This document shows, piece by piece, positions 21,923 through 31,084 of a stretch of DNA of 64,000 bases. The DNA is from Xanthomonas sontii (GTDB lineage Bacteria; Pseudomonadota; Gammaproteobacteria; Xanthomonadales; Xanthomonadaceae). Each line of letters begins with the position of its first letter. Position 1 is the first letter of the stretch. The translations under genes and the position numbers were made by a program. The stretch covers positions 3,284,001 to 3,348,000 of the forward strand of contig NZ_CP132342.1 in assembly GCF_040529055.1 (NCBI RefSeq), given 5' to 3'. Below the pieces are notes generated by a model, which made no database searches, was not told where the DNA came from, and saw only the letters and a program-made list of their open reading frames with translations.

Positions 21923-23146
21923 CTACTTGGGCTGCCTAACCGGAATCACGATCCGGAACGTCGAGCCCTCGCCGACGACGCTGCTGACATCGATGCGGCC
22001 GTGGTGCTTGTTGACGATGCCGTAGGAGATCGACAGGCCCAGGCCGGTGCCGCTGCCGACCGGTTTGGTGGTGAAGAACGGGTCGAAGATGCGCTGCAGC
22101 AGGTCCGCCGCAATGCCGGCGCCGGAGTCCTTGAACTCGATCCACACCTCCTCGCCGTCCTGGCCGGTGCTGACCACGATGGTGCCGCGCTCGCCGATCG
22201 CCTGGCCGGCGTTGAGCAGCAGGTTCATGTACACCTGGTTGAGCTCGGACGGCAGGCACTCCACCAGCGGCAGGTTGCCGTAGTGGCGCTCCAGGGTGAC
22301 CTTGTACTTGAGCTCGTTCCAGATGATGTTGATCGTCGATTCCAGGCCCGAATGCAGGTCCACCAGCTTCCACGACTCCTCGCGGCCGGAATAGGAGAAG
22401 TCCTTCAGGTCGCGGACGATGCGGGTGACCCGCTCGATGCCTTCGCGCGATTCGGCCATCAGTTGCGGCAGGTCGCGGCTGATGAAGTCGATGTCGAAGC
22501 GGTTGCGGATGTCGTCGATTTCCGGGATCAGCGCCTTCGGATCCGGTGCGCGCAGGGCGCGCTCGTAGGCCTCGATCAGGGTGAACAGGCTGCGCAGGTA
22601 TTCCTGCAGGCTGCCCAGGTTGGAATGGACGTAGCCGATGGGATTGTTGATTTCGTGGGCGACGCCCGCGGCAAGCTGGCCGATCGAGGCCATCTTTTCC
22701 GACTGCAGCAGCTTTTCCTGTGCGCCGTTGAGGCGCAGGTAGGCCTGGCGCAGTTCGGCGTGGCGTTGCTGCAGTTCCTGTTCGTAGTCCTGCTGGCCTT
22801 CGATGCCCTGGATCAGCATCAGGTAATGGCCGCCGTCCGCGTCAGCGTGGAAGTACAGGTGCGCCAGCACCACGTGCTGTTCGGTCGGCAGGCTGCCGCT
22901 CCAGCGGCCACTGCTGCGCGCCTGCGACAGCGCGTCGCCCGGCAGCCACTGCGCCAGATGCGAGGCCAATGCGCCGGTGTCGGCGCTGGAGGAGAGATGG
23001 CGGCGCGCGGCGCTGTTGGCGAGCAGCAACTGGCCGTCGGCGCGGAACAGCACCACGCCTTCGTACAGCAGTTCGCTCAGGGCGAGCAGGTTCTCGCGTG
23101 CGGGCAGGACGAGCGGTGCGTTGGGATTGATTTCGGCGAAATTCAC
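21923..23146 (-). CDS. PAS-type sensor histidine kinase (NtrB/AtoS-like), soluble
   Basis: A 407-residue kinase with no transmembrane helix. An N-terminal PAS-like domain (about 18-115) is followed by a coiled coil and the phosphoacceptor motif GQLAAGVAHEINNPIGY with His164. The HATPase_c domain shows LLLNAGQAI (N box), DSGAGI, FDPFFTTKPVGSGTGLGLSI. The open frame continues to 23398, but that extension is Arg/Ala/Ser-rich and overlaps flgN; GTG at 23146 (product MNFAEINPN) is preferred. It converges on the GGDEF-EAL-receiver gene, with which it may form a two-kinase, one-output module. Confidence 0.88.
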   Translation of the reverse strand: MNFAEINPNAPLVLPARENLLALSELLYEGVVLFRADGQLLLANSAARRHLSSSADTGALASHLAQWLPGDALSQARSSGRWSGSLPTEQHVVLAHLYFHADADGGHYLMLIQGIEGQQDYEQELQQRHAELRQAYLRLNGAQEKLLQSEKMASIGQLAAGVAHEINNPIGYVHSNLGSLQEYLRSLFTLIEAYERALRAPDPKALIPEIDDIRNRFDIDFISRDLPQLMAESREGIERVTRIVRDLKDFSYSGREESWKLVDLHSGLESTINIIWNELKYKVTLERHYGNLPLVECLPSELNQVYMNLLLNAGQAIGERGTIVVSTGQDGEEVWIEFKDSGAGIAADLLQRIFDPFFTTKPVGSGTGLGLSISYGIVNKHHGRIDVSSVVGEGSTFRIVIPVRQPK

Positions 23147-23231
23147 GACAGGCGGCGGGCGATCGATGGATGCCCAATATACGCCGTTGCCGCCGGCGGA
23201 TGCGCGTCCCGCAGTGGGACTGCGCCGCGGC

Positions 23232-23576
23232 TTAGGCGACCGCCAGCGGACGCTGGGAGAGCGGCGTGCTGGACTCGCCGTTGGCGTCGTAGGACGACGC
23301 GCTCTCGCTGCGGCCGAGGTGGCGCAGCGCCCAGTTGACCTCGCGTCGGCGCCGCGACAGCAGCGCGCCGTTGGCGCGATTGGCGTCGGCCAGCTCACGC
23401 AGCCGCAGTTCGGCCTCGGCGCCGGCGGGCACGTCGGCCTCGAGTGCGCGCAGTGCCGCCAGCTTGGCGCTGGTCGCCTGCATGAGGCCTTCCACGTTGT
23501 GATCCAACAACGCCTGGCGCTCGCCGGCGAGCGCGTCGCTGAGCTGCTGCAGGGGGTTGGTCACGGACATGTTCAT
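23232..23576 (-). CDS. flgN: FlgN-like export chaperone for FlgK and FlgL
   Basis: A 114-residue helical protein of the FlgN type, with the heptad-rich core LQQLSDALAGERQALLDHN and a variable C-terminus. Such chaperones hold hook-junction proteins for the flagellar type III exporter. The identification rests mainly on size, helical pattern and position: it overlaps the flgM stop by four bases (ATGA). flgK and flgL lie further along the cluster. Confidence 0.8.
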   Translation of the reverse strand: MNMSVTNPLQQLSDALAGERQALLDHNVEGLMQATSAKLAALRALEADVPAGAEAELRLRELADANRANGALLSRRRREVNWALRHLGRSESASSYDANGESSTPLSQRPLAVA

Positions 23577-23890
23577 GCGCCGAGTTGCCGATCCATGTCG
23601 ATCATGCGGCTGGCGATCGCGTCGGGGTTGATCTTGTAGCTGCCGTTCTGCAGCGCCGAGCGCACCGCATCGACGCGGCTGCTGTCCACCGCCGGCGCGG
23701 CTGACAGTTGGCGCTGCAGGGTCTGCAAACCGGACGCTTCGCCGGTCAGGCGCAGGCTATCGGTGGCTGCGGCCGCACCGACCGCACGCTCCTTGCCTTC
23801 CTCGGACGCGCCGGAGGCGGCCTTGGTCGAGACGGACGACGTGCGAAGGGTGGCCGGGCTCGGCAAACTCCCTTCAATTTTCTGGGTCAT
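23573..23890 (-). CDS. flgM: Anti-sigma-28 factor FlgM
   Basis: Binds FliA until it is exported through the completed hook-basal body. The C-terminal half carries the FlgM signature VDAVRSALQNGSYKINPDAI followed by ASRMIDMDRQL. The first half is Ser/Thr/Ala-rich and disordered, as usual. Two ATGs are in frame; ATG at 23890 (MTQKIEG) has AGGA eight bases upstream and is preferred over 23899. A FliA-type promoter lies 31 bp upstream, giving the expected feedback loop. Confidence 0.92.
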   Translation of the reverse strand: MTQKIEGSLPSPATLRTSSVSTKAASGASEEGKERAVGAAAATDSLRLTGEASGLQTLQRQLSAAPAVDSSRVDAVRSALQNGSYKINPDAIASRMIDMDRQLGA

Positions 23891-23920
23891 GACGGACATC
23901 CTGTTACGGGTTCGGTGTAG

Positions 23921-23947
23921 GTAACGGCACAGCGTCGGAGAACTTTA
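23921..23947 (-). promoter_or_regulatory. FliA (sigma-28) promoter for flgM-flgN
   Basis: Reverse strand TAAAGTTC, 11 bases, GCCGTTAC. It lies in the 66-bp gap between flgA and flgM. Confidence 0.75.
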
Positions 23948-23956
23948 GCCGGATTC

Positions 23957-24601
23957 TTAGCGCGTCACTAAAACGTCGCCATTTTGTGACACAGTTCCCT
24001 GAACGATGCGCTTGGACGACAGGTTTTCGACGGTCACCCGCTCGTTTTCGCCCGCATCGCCCAGTGCACGGCCGGACATGCGCACTTCCAGGCCACCACT
24101 GCGTGCCACCAGCGCCACATTGTCGCCGCGCCGGACCAGCCGCGGCGCGACCAGGTCGGTGGCGGACAGCAGGGTGCCGGCCGGCAGGGTTCGCCGCACC
24201 ACCTTGCCGATCGCCGCTTCCGGCTCGGTCATCGCGGCGCCGACGATGCGCGCCGCGTCGCGCTTCTCGGGGACGATATCGGCCGCGCCGATGGTTTCTC
24301 CAGCGGACAGGCCGCGCGCCAGCACCAGCACATGCTGCATGCGCCGCACCTTCACCGGGACGAACAGCCGCCAGCCGGTCTCGCGCGGGCAACTCACCTC
24401 CACGGTGGTGGTGCCGGTCGGCTGCGCCTGCAGCGGCACCGGGCACAGCGGCACCCGCACCGAGGGGTCCAGGGTCGCCTCGGCATCGGCGTCGGCCCCG
24501 GCCAGCGACAACGCCGCGGCACGGATCGACTCCACCGGCTGGAAGTCCGCGGCCCAGGCCGGCGTCGCCGCCAGCAGGACCAGCAATAGGATCGGGCGCA
24601 T
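23957..24601 (-). CDS. flgA: Flagellar basal body P-ring formation protein FlgA
   Basis: Periplasmic chaperone for P-ring (FlgI) assembly. A signal peptide is obvious (MRPILLLVLLAATPAWA, cut before ADF). Two SAF/beta-clip type segments follow, with VLVLARGLSAGETIGAADIV, and a C-terminal block ending RIVQGTVSQNGDVLV typical of FlgA. The frame extends to 24652, but ATG at 24601 fits the signal peptide and the predicted sigma-54 transcript start near 24623. It leads the reverse operon flgA-flgM-flgN. Confidence 0.93.
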   Translation of the reverse strand: MRPILLLVLLAATPAWAADFQPVESIRAAALSLAGADADAEATLDPSVRVPLCPVPLQAQPTGTTTVEVSCPRETGWRLFVPVKVRRMQHVLVLARGLSAGETIGAADIVPEKRDAARIVGAAMTEPEAAIGKVVRRTLPAGTLLSATDLVAPRLVRRGDNVALVARSGGLEVRMSGRALGDAGENERVTVENLSSKRIVQGTVSQNGDVLVTR

Positions 24602-24633
24602 CGCCGTCTCTCTCTGAAAGGTCGCCGGCACCA

Positions 24634-24650
24634 TGCAAAGGCCGTGCCGC
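24634..24650 (-). promoter_or_regulatory. Sigma-54 promoter for flgA
   Basis: Reverse strand GCGGCACGGCCTTTGCA; GG and GC are separated by exactly ten bases and the sequence matches TGGCACG-N4-TTGCW except the first T. Confidence 0.8.
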
Positions 24651-24705
24651 AAACCGCACGTCCGATCCGGACCGCGCCCTCAAGTTCCGCCGCGCAGGCG
24701 CCGAT

Positions 24706-25665
24706 ATGAACGCCATGAGTCATGACCTTCTCAACCGAATCGACCAGCGCACCCGCTTGGCGGGCCACAACCGGCTTGCCCTGCTGCTGTTCCGGCTGGG
24801 CGGTCGTCAGCTTTTTGGCGTGAACGTCTTCAAGGTGCAGGAAGTGCTGCGCCGCCCGGAGCTGTTCCAGGTGCCGGGGCTGCCGCTGCAATTCTCCGGC
24901 GTCGCCGACGTGCGCGGGCGCTCGGTGCCGGTGCTCGACCTGGGCCTGGCCATCGGCCATCCGGAGCGCGAGCCGAACGCGGACACCGCCCCAGGCTATC
25001 TGGTGGTGACCGAATTCAACCGCTCGGTCCAGGGCTTCCTGGTCAGCGGCGTGGAACGCATCGTCAACATCGCGGTGGAGGACATCCATCCGCCACCGGA
25101 ACTGGGCGCCGAGTCCAGCTACCTGACCGCGGTGACCCGTTTCCAGGGCGAGCTGATCCAGGTGATCGACGTGGAAAGCGTGCTGGCCGACATCGCCCAG
25201 ACCCGGGTCGAGGCCAACCTGGACCCGTCGCTGGCGCTCACCGGCCCGCAGCTGCAGGTGCTGGTAGTCGACGACTCGCGGGTGGCGCGGCAGCAGATCC
25301 GCAGCGTGCTGGACCAGCTCGGGGTCGGCGCGACCCTGCTGTCGGACGGCCGCCAGGCCCTGGACCATCTCTTGCAGATCCACGCCGCCGGCGAGAATCC
25401 GGCCGAACGCTACGCCATGGTGATCTCGGACATCGAGATGCCGGCGATGGACGGCTACACGCTGACGACGGAAATCCGCCGTCACCCCGGGCTGGCCGGC
25501 CTGTACGTGCTGTTGCACACCTCGCTGTCGGGCGTGTTCAACAATGCGATGGTCGAGCGCGTGGGCGCCAATGCCTTCGTGGCCAAGTACAGCCCCAACG
25601 AGTTGGCCGAGTACGTGCTGACCCGGCTGCGGGTGGTCGCCGCGGCAGCGCAAGCGGCCGCCTGA
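24706..25665 (+). CDS. cheV: Chemotaxis coupling/receiver protein CheV
   Basis: A 319-residue fusion of a CheW-like domain (about 20-170, with GRQLFGVNVFKVQEVLRRPE) and a response-regulator receiver (about 180-310, with LVVDDSRVARQQI and an Asp in MVISDIEMPAMDG). CheV couples receptors to CheA and dampens the response when phosphorylated. ATG codons at 24706 and 24715 are possible. It is divergent from flgA and precedes the flgB operon, the usual place in xanthomonads and pseudomonads. Confidence 0.95.
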   Translation: MNAMSHDLLNRIDQRTRLAGHNRLALLLFRLGGRQLFGVNVFKVQEVLRRPELFQVPGLPLQFSGVADVRGRSVPVLDLGLAIGHPEREPNADTAPGYLVVTEFNRSVQGFLVSGVERIVNIAVEDIHPPPELGAESSYLTAVTRFQGELIQVIDVESVLADIAQTRVEANLDPSLALTGPQLQVLVVDDSRVARQQIRSVLDQLGVGATLLSDGRQALDHLLQIHAAGENPAERYAMVISDIEMPAMDGYTLTTEIRRHPGLAGLYVLLHTSLSGVFNNAMVERVGANAFVAKYSPNELAEYVLTRLRVVAAAAQAAA

Positions 25666-25773
25666 CCCGGGCGCCGCGTCTCGCTGCGTGGCCTGCCTGA
25701 CGTTCTAATAGAGCGCGGGCGTCCCCCGCCTCCCGAGGCAACCCCCTGATCTCACGGGGCCCCGCGCCCGCCT

Positions 25774-25790
25774 TTGGCACGCGCCTTGCC
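25774..25790 (+). promoter_or_regulatory. Sigma-54 promoter for the flgB operon
   Basis: TTGGCACGCGCCTTGCC: GG at 25776-25777, GC at 25788-25789, ten bases apart. Start of flgB is 34 bp downstream. Confidence 0.88.
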
Positions 25791-25823
25791 TGTGGTTTCG
25801 GCAACGAACCGCGGGATCGTGCC

Positions 25824-26222
25824 ATGTCCAATCCGATCACAGCCTACTTCGGCGTCCATGGCGACGCCCTGCCGCTGCGCGAGCAGCGCATGAAGCTGAT
25901 CGCCAGCAACCTCAGCAACGTCGACACGCCCGGGTACAAGGCCCAGGACCTGGATTTCGACGCGGCGATGCGTGCCGCGCAGGGACAGCGCGAAGGCACC
26001 CAGCTCGCGGTCGACGACAGCCGCCACATCGCGGTCGGCGGCGATGGCCTGAATCCGTTCCAGATCACCCGGGCCGCCAGCCAGCCCAGCATGGACGGCA
26101 ACACCGTCGATCCGGACGCCGAACGCGCCGCCTACGGCCGCGCCGCGCTGGAGTACCGCGCCTCGCTGAGCTTCCTCGAATCCAAGGTGCGCAGCATGCT
26201 CACCGCGATCACGGGCCAATAA
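25824..26222 (+). CDS. flgB: Flagellar basal-body rod protein FlgB
   Basis: Proximal rod subunit of 132 residues. The N-terminal helix carries the rod-protein motif MKLIASNLSNVDTPGYKA and the C-terminal helix YRASLSFLESKVRSMLTAI. It is exported without a cleaved signal. First gene of flgBCDE, two bases before flgC. Confidence 0.96.
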   Translation: MSNPITAYFGVHGDALPLREQRMKLIASNLSNVDTPGYKAQDLDFDAAMRAAQGQREGTQLAVDDSRHIAVGGDGLNPFQITRAASQPSMDGNTVDPDAERAAYGRAALEYRASLSFLESKVRSMLTAITGQ

Positions 26223-26224
26223 GC

Positions 26225-26632
26225 ATGAGCAACCTGCCGATCTTCGACGTCGCCGGCTCCGCGCTGCAGGCGCAGTCGGTGCGCATGAGCACCATCGCCA
26301 GCAACCTGTCCAACGCCGATTCGGTGGCCGGTTCGGCGGAGGCGGCCTACAAGCCGATCGAGCCGATCTTCCAGGCGGTGCGCAACCCGCACGACAGCAG
26401 CCTGACCTCGGTCAACGTCAAGGAAATCGCCCAGACCAACGCACCGCCGATCAAGCGCTACGAACCCGGCCATCCGCTCGCCGACGCCGAGGGCTACATC
26501 TATTCGCCCGATGTGGACCCGGTCTCGCAGATGGTCAACCTGATCTCCGCTTCGCGCAATTACCAGGCCGGCGTGGAGGTGCTCAACACCGCCAAGGAAC
26601 TGGCGCTGGCCACTCTGACCATGGGCCGCTGA
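26225..26632 (+). CDS. flgC: Flagellar basal-body rod protein FlgC
   Basis: Rod protein of 135 residues. The SxxSNLSNADS motif is in the N-terminal helix and the C-terminus shows QMVNLISASRNYQAGVEVLN, the FlgC signature. It starts three bases after the flgB stop. Confidence 0.96.
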   Translation: MSNLPIFDVAGSALQAQSVRMSTIASNLSNADSVAGSAEAAYKPIEPIFQAVRNPHDSSLTSVNVKEIAQTNAPPIKRYEPGHPLADAEGYIYSPDVDPVSQMVNLISASRNYQAGVEVLNTAKELALATLTMGR

Positions 26633-26673
26633 TCCGCCCTCCTTCCGCCGCGTCACGTCCCAGGACCGCTTTC

Positions 26674-27348
26674 ATGAGCAGCGTCACCACCTCCACCGAC
26701 ACCTATTCCAGCCTGGGCCTGAGCGCCTCGGCCAACACCAGCACCACCAAGAACAAGGCGCTGCAGCAGGCGGACTTCCTGAAGCTGATGACCGAGCAGC
26801 TGCAGCACCAGGATCCGCTCAAGCCGATGGACAACAGCCAGATGGTCGCGCAGATGGCGCAGCTGTCCACGGTGCAGGGCATCGGCGACCTCAACAAGAC
26901 CGTCACCGCCCTGTCCTCGTCGATGAGCACCGACCAGGTGCTGCGCGGCGCCAATCTGATCGGACACAAGGTGCTGGTGCCGTCGGCGACGCTGCCGCTG
27001 GGCGCCGAGGGCAGCACCGGCGGCCTGGTCGCGGCCAAGGCCGCCGGCGTGGTCGACGTCACCGTCAGCGACGCCACCGGCCAGCCGATCAAGAAGATCA
27101 GCCTCACCGCCGACAAGGCCGGCCAGCTCGATTTCGCCTGGGACGGCACCGACGCCAGCGGCAAGCGCATGCCGGCCGGCAGCTACAGCATCATCGCTGG
27201 GCAGACCGATGCCCAGGGCAACCAACTGTCCCTGTCTACCTACGTCCAGGCGCCGGTCGAGAGCGCCATCATCGGATCGGACGGCATCTATCTCGATCTG
27301 ACCGGGCTCGGCACCACGCCGCTGACCAACGTCCTCCGCGTCAGCTAA
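26674..27348 (+). CDS. flgD: Flagellar hook assembly (scaffold) protein FlgD
   Basis: Hook-cap scaffold of 224 residues. The conserved N-terminal segment ADFLKLMTEQLQHQDPLKPM and NSQMVAQMAQLSTVQGI identify the family. The C-terminal part contains the Ig-like FlgD domain with FAWDGTDASGKRMPAGSY. Located between flgC and flgE as expected. Confidence 0.96.
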   Translation: MSSVTTSTDTYSSLGLSASANTSTTKNKALQQADFLKLMTEQLQHQDPLKPMDNSQMVAQMAQLSTVQGIGDLNKTVTALSSSMSTDQVLRGANLIGHKVLVPSATLPLGAEGSTGGLVAAKAAGVVDVTVSDATGQPIKKISLTADKAGQLDFAWDGTDASGKRMPAGSYSIIAGQTDAQGNQLSLSTYVQAPVESAIIGSDGIYLDLTGLGTTPLTNVLRVS

Positions 27349-27377
27349 CGCCACGCCGACATCCACAGGAGTCCACC

Positions 27378-28601
27378 ATGGGTTTCAATACATCGCTGTC
27401 CGGCCTCAGGGCGGCCAATACCGACCTCAACGTCACCGCCAACAACATCGCCAACGCCAACACCACCGGCTTCAAGGGCTCGCGCGCCGAGTTCGCCGAC
27501 CAGTTCACGCTCAACGGCTACGGCCTGGCGCGCAACGCGGTGGGGTCGGGCGTGCGCGTCAGCAACGTCGCCCAGCAGTTCTCGCAGGGCACCATCGATC
27601 CGACCGGGCGCAGCCTGGACCTGGCCATTTCCGGCTCTGGCTTCTTCACCCTGTCAAACAACGGCGCTCGCGTGTACTCGCGCGCCGGCAACTTCCAGAC
27701 CGACGCCAACGGCTATGTGGTCAATCCGCAAGGCGCGCGGCTGCAGGTGTTCCCGCCGGCGAGCAACGGCAACGGCTTTGCGGCCGGTACGCTGACCGAC
27801 CTGCAGTTGCTGACCACCGACAGCCCGCCCAAGCAGAGCAGCACGGTCAACCTGACCTTCACCCTGCCCGGCAATACCCAGCCGCCGACGGTGGCCACGT
27901 TCGATCCGAACGACGCCAACAGCTACAACAACTCCAGCGGCGGCACCACCGTCTACGACTCGCTGGGCGTGGCCCACGTGCAGACCTCGTACTTCGTCAA
28001 GACCGCTACGCCCAACCAGTGGACCGTCTACAACTACGTGGACGGCGTCGCCGCCGGCGGCGCCAGCACGCTGCAGTTCTCCAACAGCGGCGCGCTGGTC
28101 AGCCCGGCCGACGGCAAGATTCCGCTGGGCTCCTTCACCCCCGCCACCGGCGCCGGCACCCTGTCGCTGACCCTCAACGTGTTCGGCTCGACCCAGTACG
28201 GCGAAGCCTTCGCCCTGCGCGGCGCGACCCAGGACGGCTACGCCAGCGGCAAGCTCAACTCGATCAGCATCGACGAGAAGGGCATCGTCTACGCGCGCTA
28301 CTCCAACAACGCCGACAAGGCGCTGGGCCAGATCGCGGTGACCAACTTCGTCAATCCGCAGGGCCTGAGTTCGCTCGGCGACAACGCCTGGGCGGAAAGC
28401 TCGGCCTCGGGCATCGCCCGCACCGGCTCGCCTGCGACCTCGGACTTCGGCAGCGTGCAGTCCGGCGCACTGGAATCCTCGACCGTCGACCTGACCGAGC
28501 AGTTGGTCAACATGATCGTGGCCCAGCGCAACTTCCAGGCGAACTCGCAGGTGATCTCGACCCAGGATCAGGTCACGCAGACCATCATCAATATGCGTTG
28601 A
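27378..28601 (+). CDS. flgE: Flagellar hook protein FlgE
   Basis: Hook subunit of 407 residues. The N-terminal MGFNTSLSGLRAANTDLNVT and NNIANANTTGFKGSRAEF and the C-terminal LVNMIVAQRNFQANSQVIST are the terminal helices of hook proteins. A central domain contains the flgE-specific barrel. An SD (AGGAG) lies eight bases upstream of the ATG. It is followed by an inverted repeat element that separates it from flgF. Confidence 0.97.
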   Translation: MGFNTSLSGLRAANTDLNVTANNIANANTTGFKGSRAEFADQFTLNGYGLARNAVGSGVRVSNVAQQFSQGTIDPTGRSLDLAISGSGFFTLSNNGARVYSRAGNFQTDANGYVVNPQGARLQVFPPASNGNGFAAGTLTDLQLLTTDSPPKQSSTVNLTFTLPGNTQPPTVATFDPNDANSYNNSSGGTTVYDSLGVAHVQTSYFVKTATPNQWTVYNYVDGVAAGGASTLQFSNSGALVSPADGKIPLGSFTPATGAGTLSLTLNVFGSTQYGEAFALRGATQDGYASGKLNSISIDEKGIVYARYSNNADKALGQIAVTNFVNPQGLSSLGDNAWAESSASGIARTGSPATSDFGSVQSGALESSTVDLTEQLVNMIVAQRNFQANSQVISTQDQVTQTIINMR

Positions 28602-28607
28602 CGACCG

Positions 28608-28703
28608 CCGGGAATCGGGAACGGGGAATCGGGAATCGTAAACGCGGTTCCCGCCACCGACCTCCCGCTTTCCGCCATTCCCGATTCCCCATTCCCGGTT
28701 CCC
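28608..28703. repeat. Second inverted GGGAATCGGGAA element, between flgE and flgF
   Basis: Left arm 28608-28638 starts with the same 29 bases as the element at 21766; right arm 28676-28703 is CATTCCCGATTCCCCATTCC then CGGTTCCC. It fills nearly the whole flgE-flgF gap and can form a long hairpin. Confidence 0.85.
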
Positions 28704-28707
28704 TCCA

Positions 28708-29463
28708 ATGGACAAAGCCCTCTACGTCGCCATGACCGGCGCCCGCGCGTCGCTGCAGGCGCAGGCCACCGTGTCGCACAACCTGGCCAACGTCGAGACC
28801 TCCGGGTTCAAGGCGGCGCTGGCCAATACCGAGGCCTATCGGATTCCTGGCGCCGGTTATCCGTCGCGGATCGATGCGCTGCACATCGACCAGGGGTTCA
28901 ACCGCGACGTCGGCGCGCAGCACCAGACCGGCAATCCGCTGGATCTGTCGCTGGATGCCGATCGCTGGCTGGCGGTGCAGTCCGCCGACGGCAAGGAGGC
29001 GTACACGCGCGGCGGCGAATTGGCGCTGACCCCGAACGGCCAGCTGGTCACCGCCAGCGGCCATGCGGTGCTCGACGACCAGGGCAATCCGGTGGCGATT
29101 CCGCCGCACCAGTCGCTGGAGATCGGCAACGACGGCACGGTGTCGATCGTGCCGCTGGGCGAAGCTCCCACCGCGATGAGCACCATCGCCACGCTGAAGG
29201 TGGTGCAGGCGCCGGCGGACCAGCTCACGCGCAGGCCCGACGGCCTGATGCGCAATGTCAGCGACGATCCGGCCAAGGCCTTTGCGCCGGCCACCGGCAA
29301 TTCGCTGCGAACCGGGGTACTCGAGGGCAGCAACGTCGATGCCGCCGGTGCGCTGGTGCAGATGATCCAGTTGCAGCGCCAGTTCGAAATGCAGGTGAAG
29401 GTCATCAAGAACGGCGACGAGAACGCGCAGTCGGCCAACACCCTGCTGCGTCTGAACGGCTAA
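28708..29463 (+). CDS. flgF: Flagellar basal-body rod protein FlgF
   Basis: Rod protein of 251 residues with the N-terminal MDKALYVAMTGARASLQAQA and VSHNLANVETSGFKAAL and the C-terminal helix GALVQMIQLQRQFEMQVKVI. The start lies four bases beyond the inverted repeat, so its translation signals are partly within that element and it has no clear promoter of its own; it probably depends on readthrough from flgE. Confidence 0.95.
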   Translation: MDKALYVAMTGARASLQAQATVSHNLANVETSGFKAALANTEAYRIPGAGYPSRIDALHIDQGFNRDVGAQHQTGNPLDLSLDADRWLAVQSADGKEAYTRGGELALTPNGQLVTASGHAVLDDQGNPVAIPPHQSLEIGNDGTVSIVPLGEAPTAMSTIATLKVVQAPADQLTRRPDGLMRNVSDDPAKAFAPATGNSLRTGVLEGSNVDAAGALVQMIQLQRQFEMQVKVIKNGDENAQSANTLLRLNG

Positions 29464-29491
29464 GGCACGCCGCGGCGCCAGCGGCGCCGGT

Positions 29492-29508
29492 TTGGCACGG
29501 CACGTGCA
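29492..29508 (+). promoter_or_regulatory. Sigma-54 promoter for the flgG operon
   Basis: TTGGCACGGCACGTGCA: GG 29494-29495, GC 29506-29507, ten bases apart, 58 bp before flgG. Confidence 0.85.
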
Positions 29509-29565
29509 TCACTCCCTGCGCCCCCGGCGCGTCGTGCCGGGGCCACCATCAGAGGAACTCGGGTC

Positions 29566-30351
29566 ATGAATCAGGCTTTGTGGGTCGCCAAGACCGGACT
29601 GGATGCGCAGCAGACGCGCATGTCGGTCGTCTCCAACAACCTGGCCAACACCAACACCACCGGTTTCAAGCGCGACCGCGCCAACTTCGAGGACCTGCTG
29701 TACCAACAGCTGCGGCAGCCCGGCGGCGCCAGCTCCTCGCAGACGCAGCTGCCCTCGGGCCTGCAGGTGGGTACCGGCGTGCGCGTGGTCGCCACCGCCA
29801 AGGATTTCGAGCAGGGCAGCCAGCAGCAGACCGATCGCGCCCTGGACGTGATGGTCAACGGCCGCGGCTTCTTCGAAGTGCAGATGCCGGACGGCACCTC
29901 GGCCTACACCCGCGACGGCAGCTTCCAGATCGATGCGCAGGGCCAACTGGTCACCAACAGCGGCTACCCGATCCAGCCGGGCATCCAGATTCCGGAAGGC
30001 GCGCAGTCGGTGACCATCGCTTCCGACGGCACGGTGAGCGTGCAGGTCGCCGGTACCGCCGCGGCGCTGCAGGTCGGCGCGCTGACCCTGACCGACTTCA
30101 TCAATCCCTCCGGCCTGCAGGCCCAGGGCCAGAACCTGTATGTGGAAACCGCCGCCTCCGGGCCGGCGACGAACGGCACGCCCGGCCTCAACGGCCTCGG
30201 CAAGATCGCGCAGGGCGCGCTGGAAGGCAGCAACGTCAATGTGGTGGAAGAGCTGGTGAGCATGATCGAGACCCAGCGCGCCTACGAGATGAATGCCAAG
30301 GCCATCTCCACCACCGACTCGATGCTCGGCTATCTGAACAACAACGTCTGA
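29566..30351 (+). CDS. flgG: Flagellar distal rod protein FlgG
   Basis: Distal rod subunit of 261 residues. Family blocks: [40 protein letters not shown], and the C-terminal [20 protein letters not shown]. First gene of flgGHIJKL. Confidence 0.97.
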   Translation: MNQALWVAKTGLDAQQTRMSVVSNNLANTNTTGFKRDRANFEDLLYQQLRQPGGASSSQTQLPSGLQVGTGVRVVATAKDFEQGSQQQTDRALDVMVNGRGFFEVQMPDGTSAYTRDGSFQIDAQGQLVTNSGYPIQPGIQIPEGAQSVTIASDGTVSVQVAGTAAALQVGALTLTDFINPSGLQAQGQNLYVETAASGPATNGTPGLNGLGKIAQGALEGSNVNVVEELVSMIETQRAYEMNAKAISTTDSMLGYLNNNV

Positions 30352-30374
30352 TCCCCTCGCCTCCGGAATCCGCC

Positions 30375-31076
30375 ATGTCGCGCCTGTCCTCTCTCTCCTT
30401 CTCCGCCGCGCTGCTGCTGCCGGTCCTGCTCGGCGGTTGCGCCGGTCTGGGCGTGGCCGCCGGCGACGTGCGTCCGTACGCGCCGATGGCGCCGATCGTG
30501 CCGGTGATGGCGCCGCAGGCGCAGCCGACCGCGGGTGCGATCTACGCCGCCGGCCCCGGCCTGCAGCTGTACTCCGATCGTCGCGCCCGCGACGTCGGCG
30601 ACCTGCTGACCATCACCCTGGTCGAAAGCACCAACGCCAGCAGCACCGCCAACACCAGCATCAGCAAAAAGGATGCGGTGACCATGGCCACGCCGACGCT
30701 GCTGGGCGCGCCGCTCACCGTCAACGGCACCAACATCCTCAACAACTCCACCAGCGGCGACCGCAGCTTCGCCGGCAAGGGCAACACCGCGCAGAGCAAC
30801 ACCATGCAGGGCAGCATCACCGTGACCGTGATGCAGCGCCTGCCCAACGGCAACCTGGTGATCCAGGGCCAGAAGAACCTGCGCCTGAACCAGGGCGACG
30901 AACTGGTGCAGGTGCAGGGCGTGGTCCGCGCCGCCGACATCGCCCCGGACAACACCATTCCCTCCAGCAAGGTGGCCGAAGCGCGCATCGCCTACGGCGG
31001 CCGCGGCGCGGTCGCGCAGTCCAACGCAATGGGCTGGCTGAGCCGCTTCTTCAACTCGCGCATCTCGCCGTACTGA
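30375..31076 (+). CDS. flgH: Flagellar L-ring protein FlgH (lipoprotein)
   Basis: Outer-membrane L-ring subunit, 233 residues. A lipoprotein signal ends at the lipobox LLGGC, with the acylated Cys near residue 21. The mature region has [20 protein letters not shown] and the C-terminal [20 protein letters not shown] typical of FlgH. It starts 23 bp after flgG. Confidence 0.97.
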   Translation: MSRLSSLSFSAALLLPVLLGGCAGLGVAAGDVRPYAPMAPIVPVMAPQAQPTAGAIYAAGPGLQLYSDRRARDVGDLLTITLVESTNASSTANTSISKKDAVTMATPTLLGAPLTVNGTNILNNSTSGDRSFAGKGNTAQSNTMQGSITVTVMQRLPNGNLVIQGQKNLRLNQGDELVQVQGVVRAADIAPDNTIPSSKVAEARIAYGGRGAVAQSNAMGWLSRFFNSRISPY

Positions 31077-31084
31077 GGCCCGCC

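Noticed and set aside
23386..23398. Extended N-terminus of the soluble histidine kinase up to 23398
   Set aside because: The extra 84 residues are Arg/Ala/Pro-rich and lie over flgN; the GTG at 23146 gives a normal kinase start.
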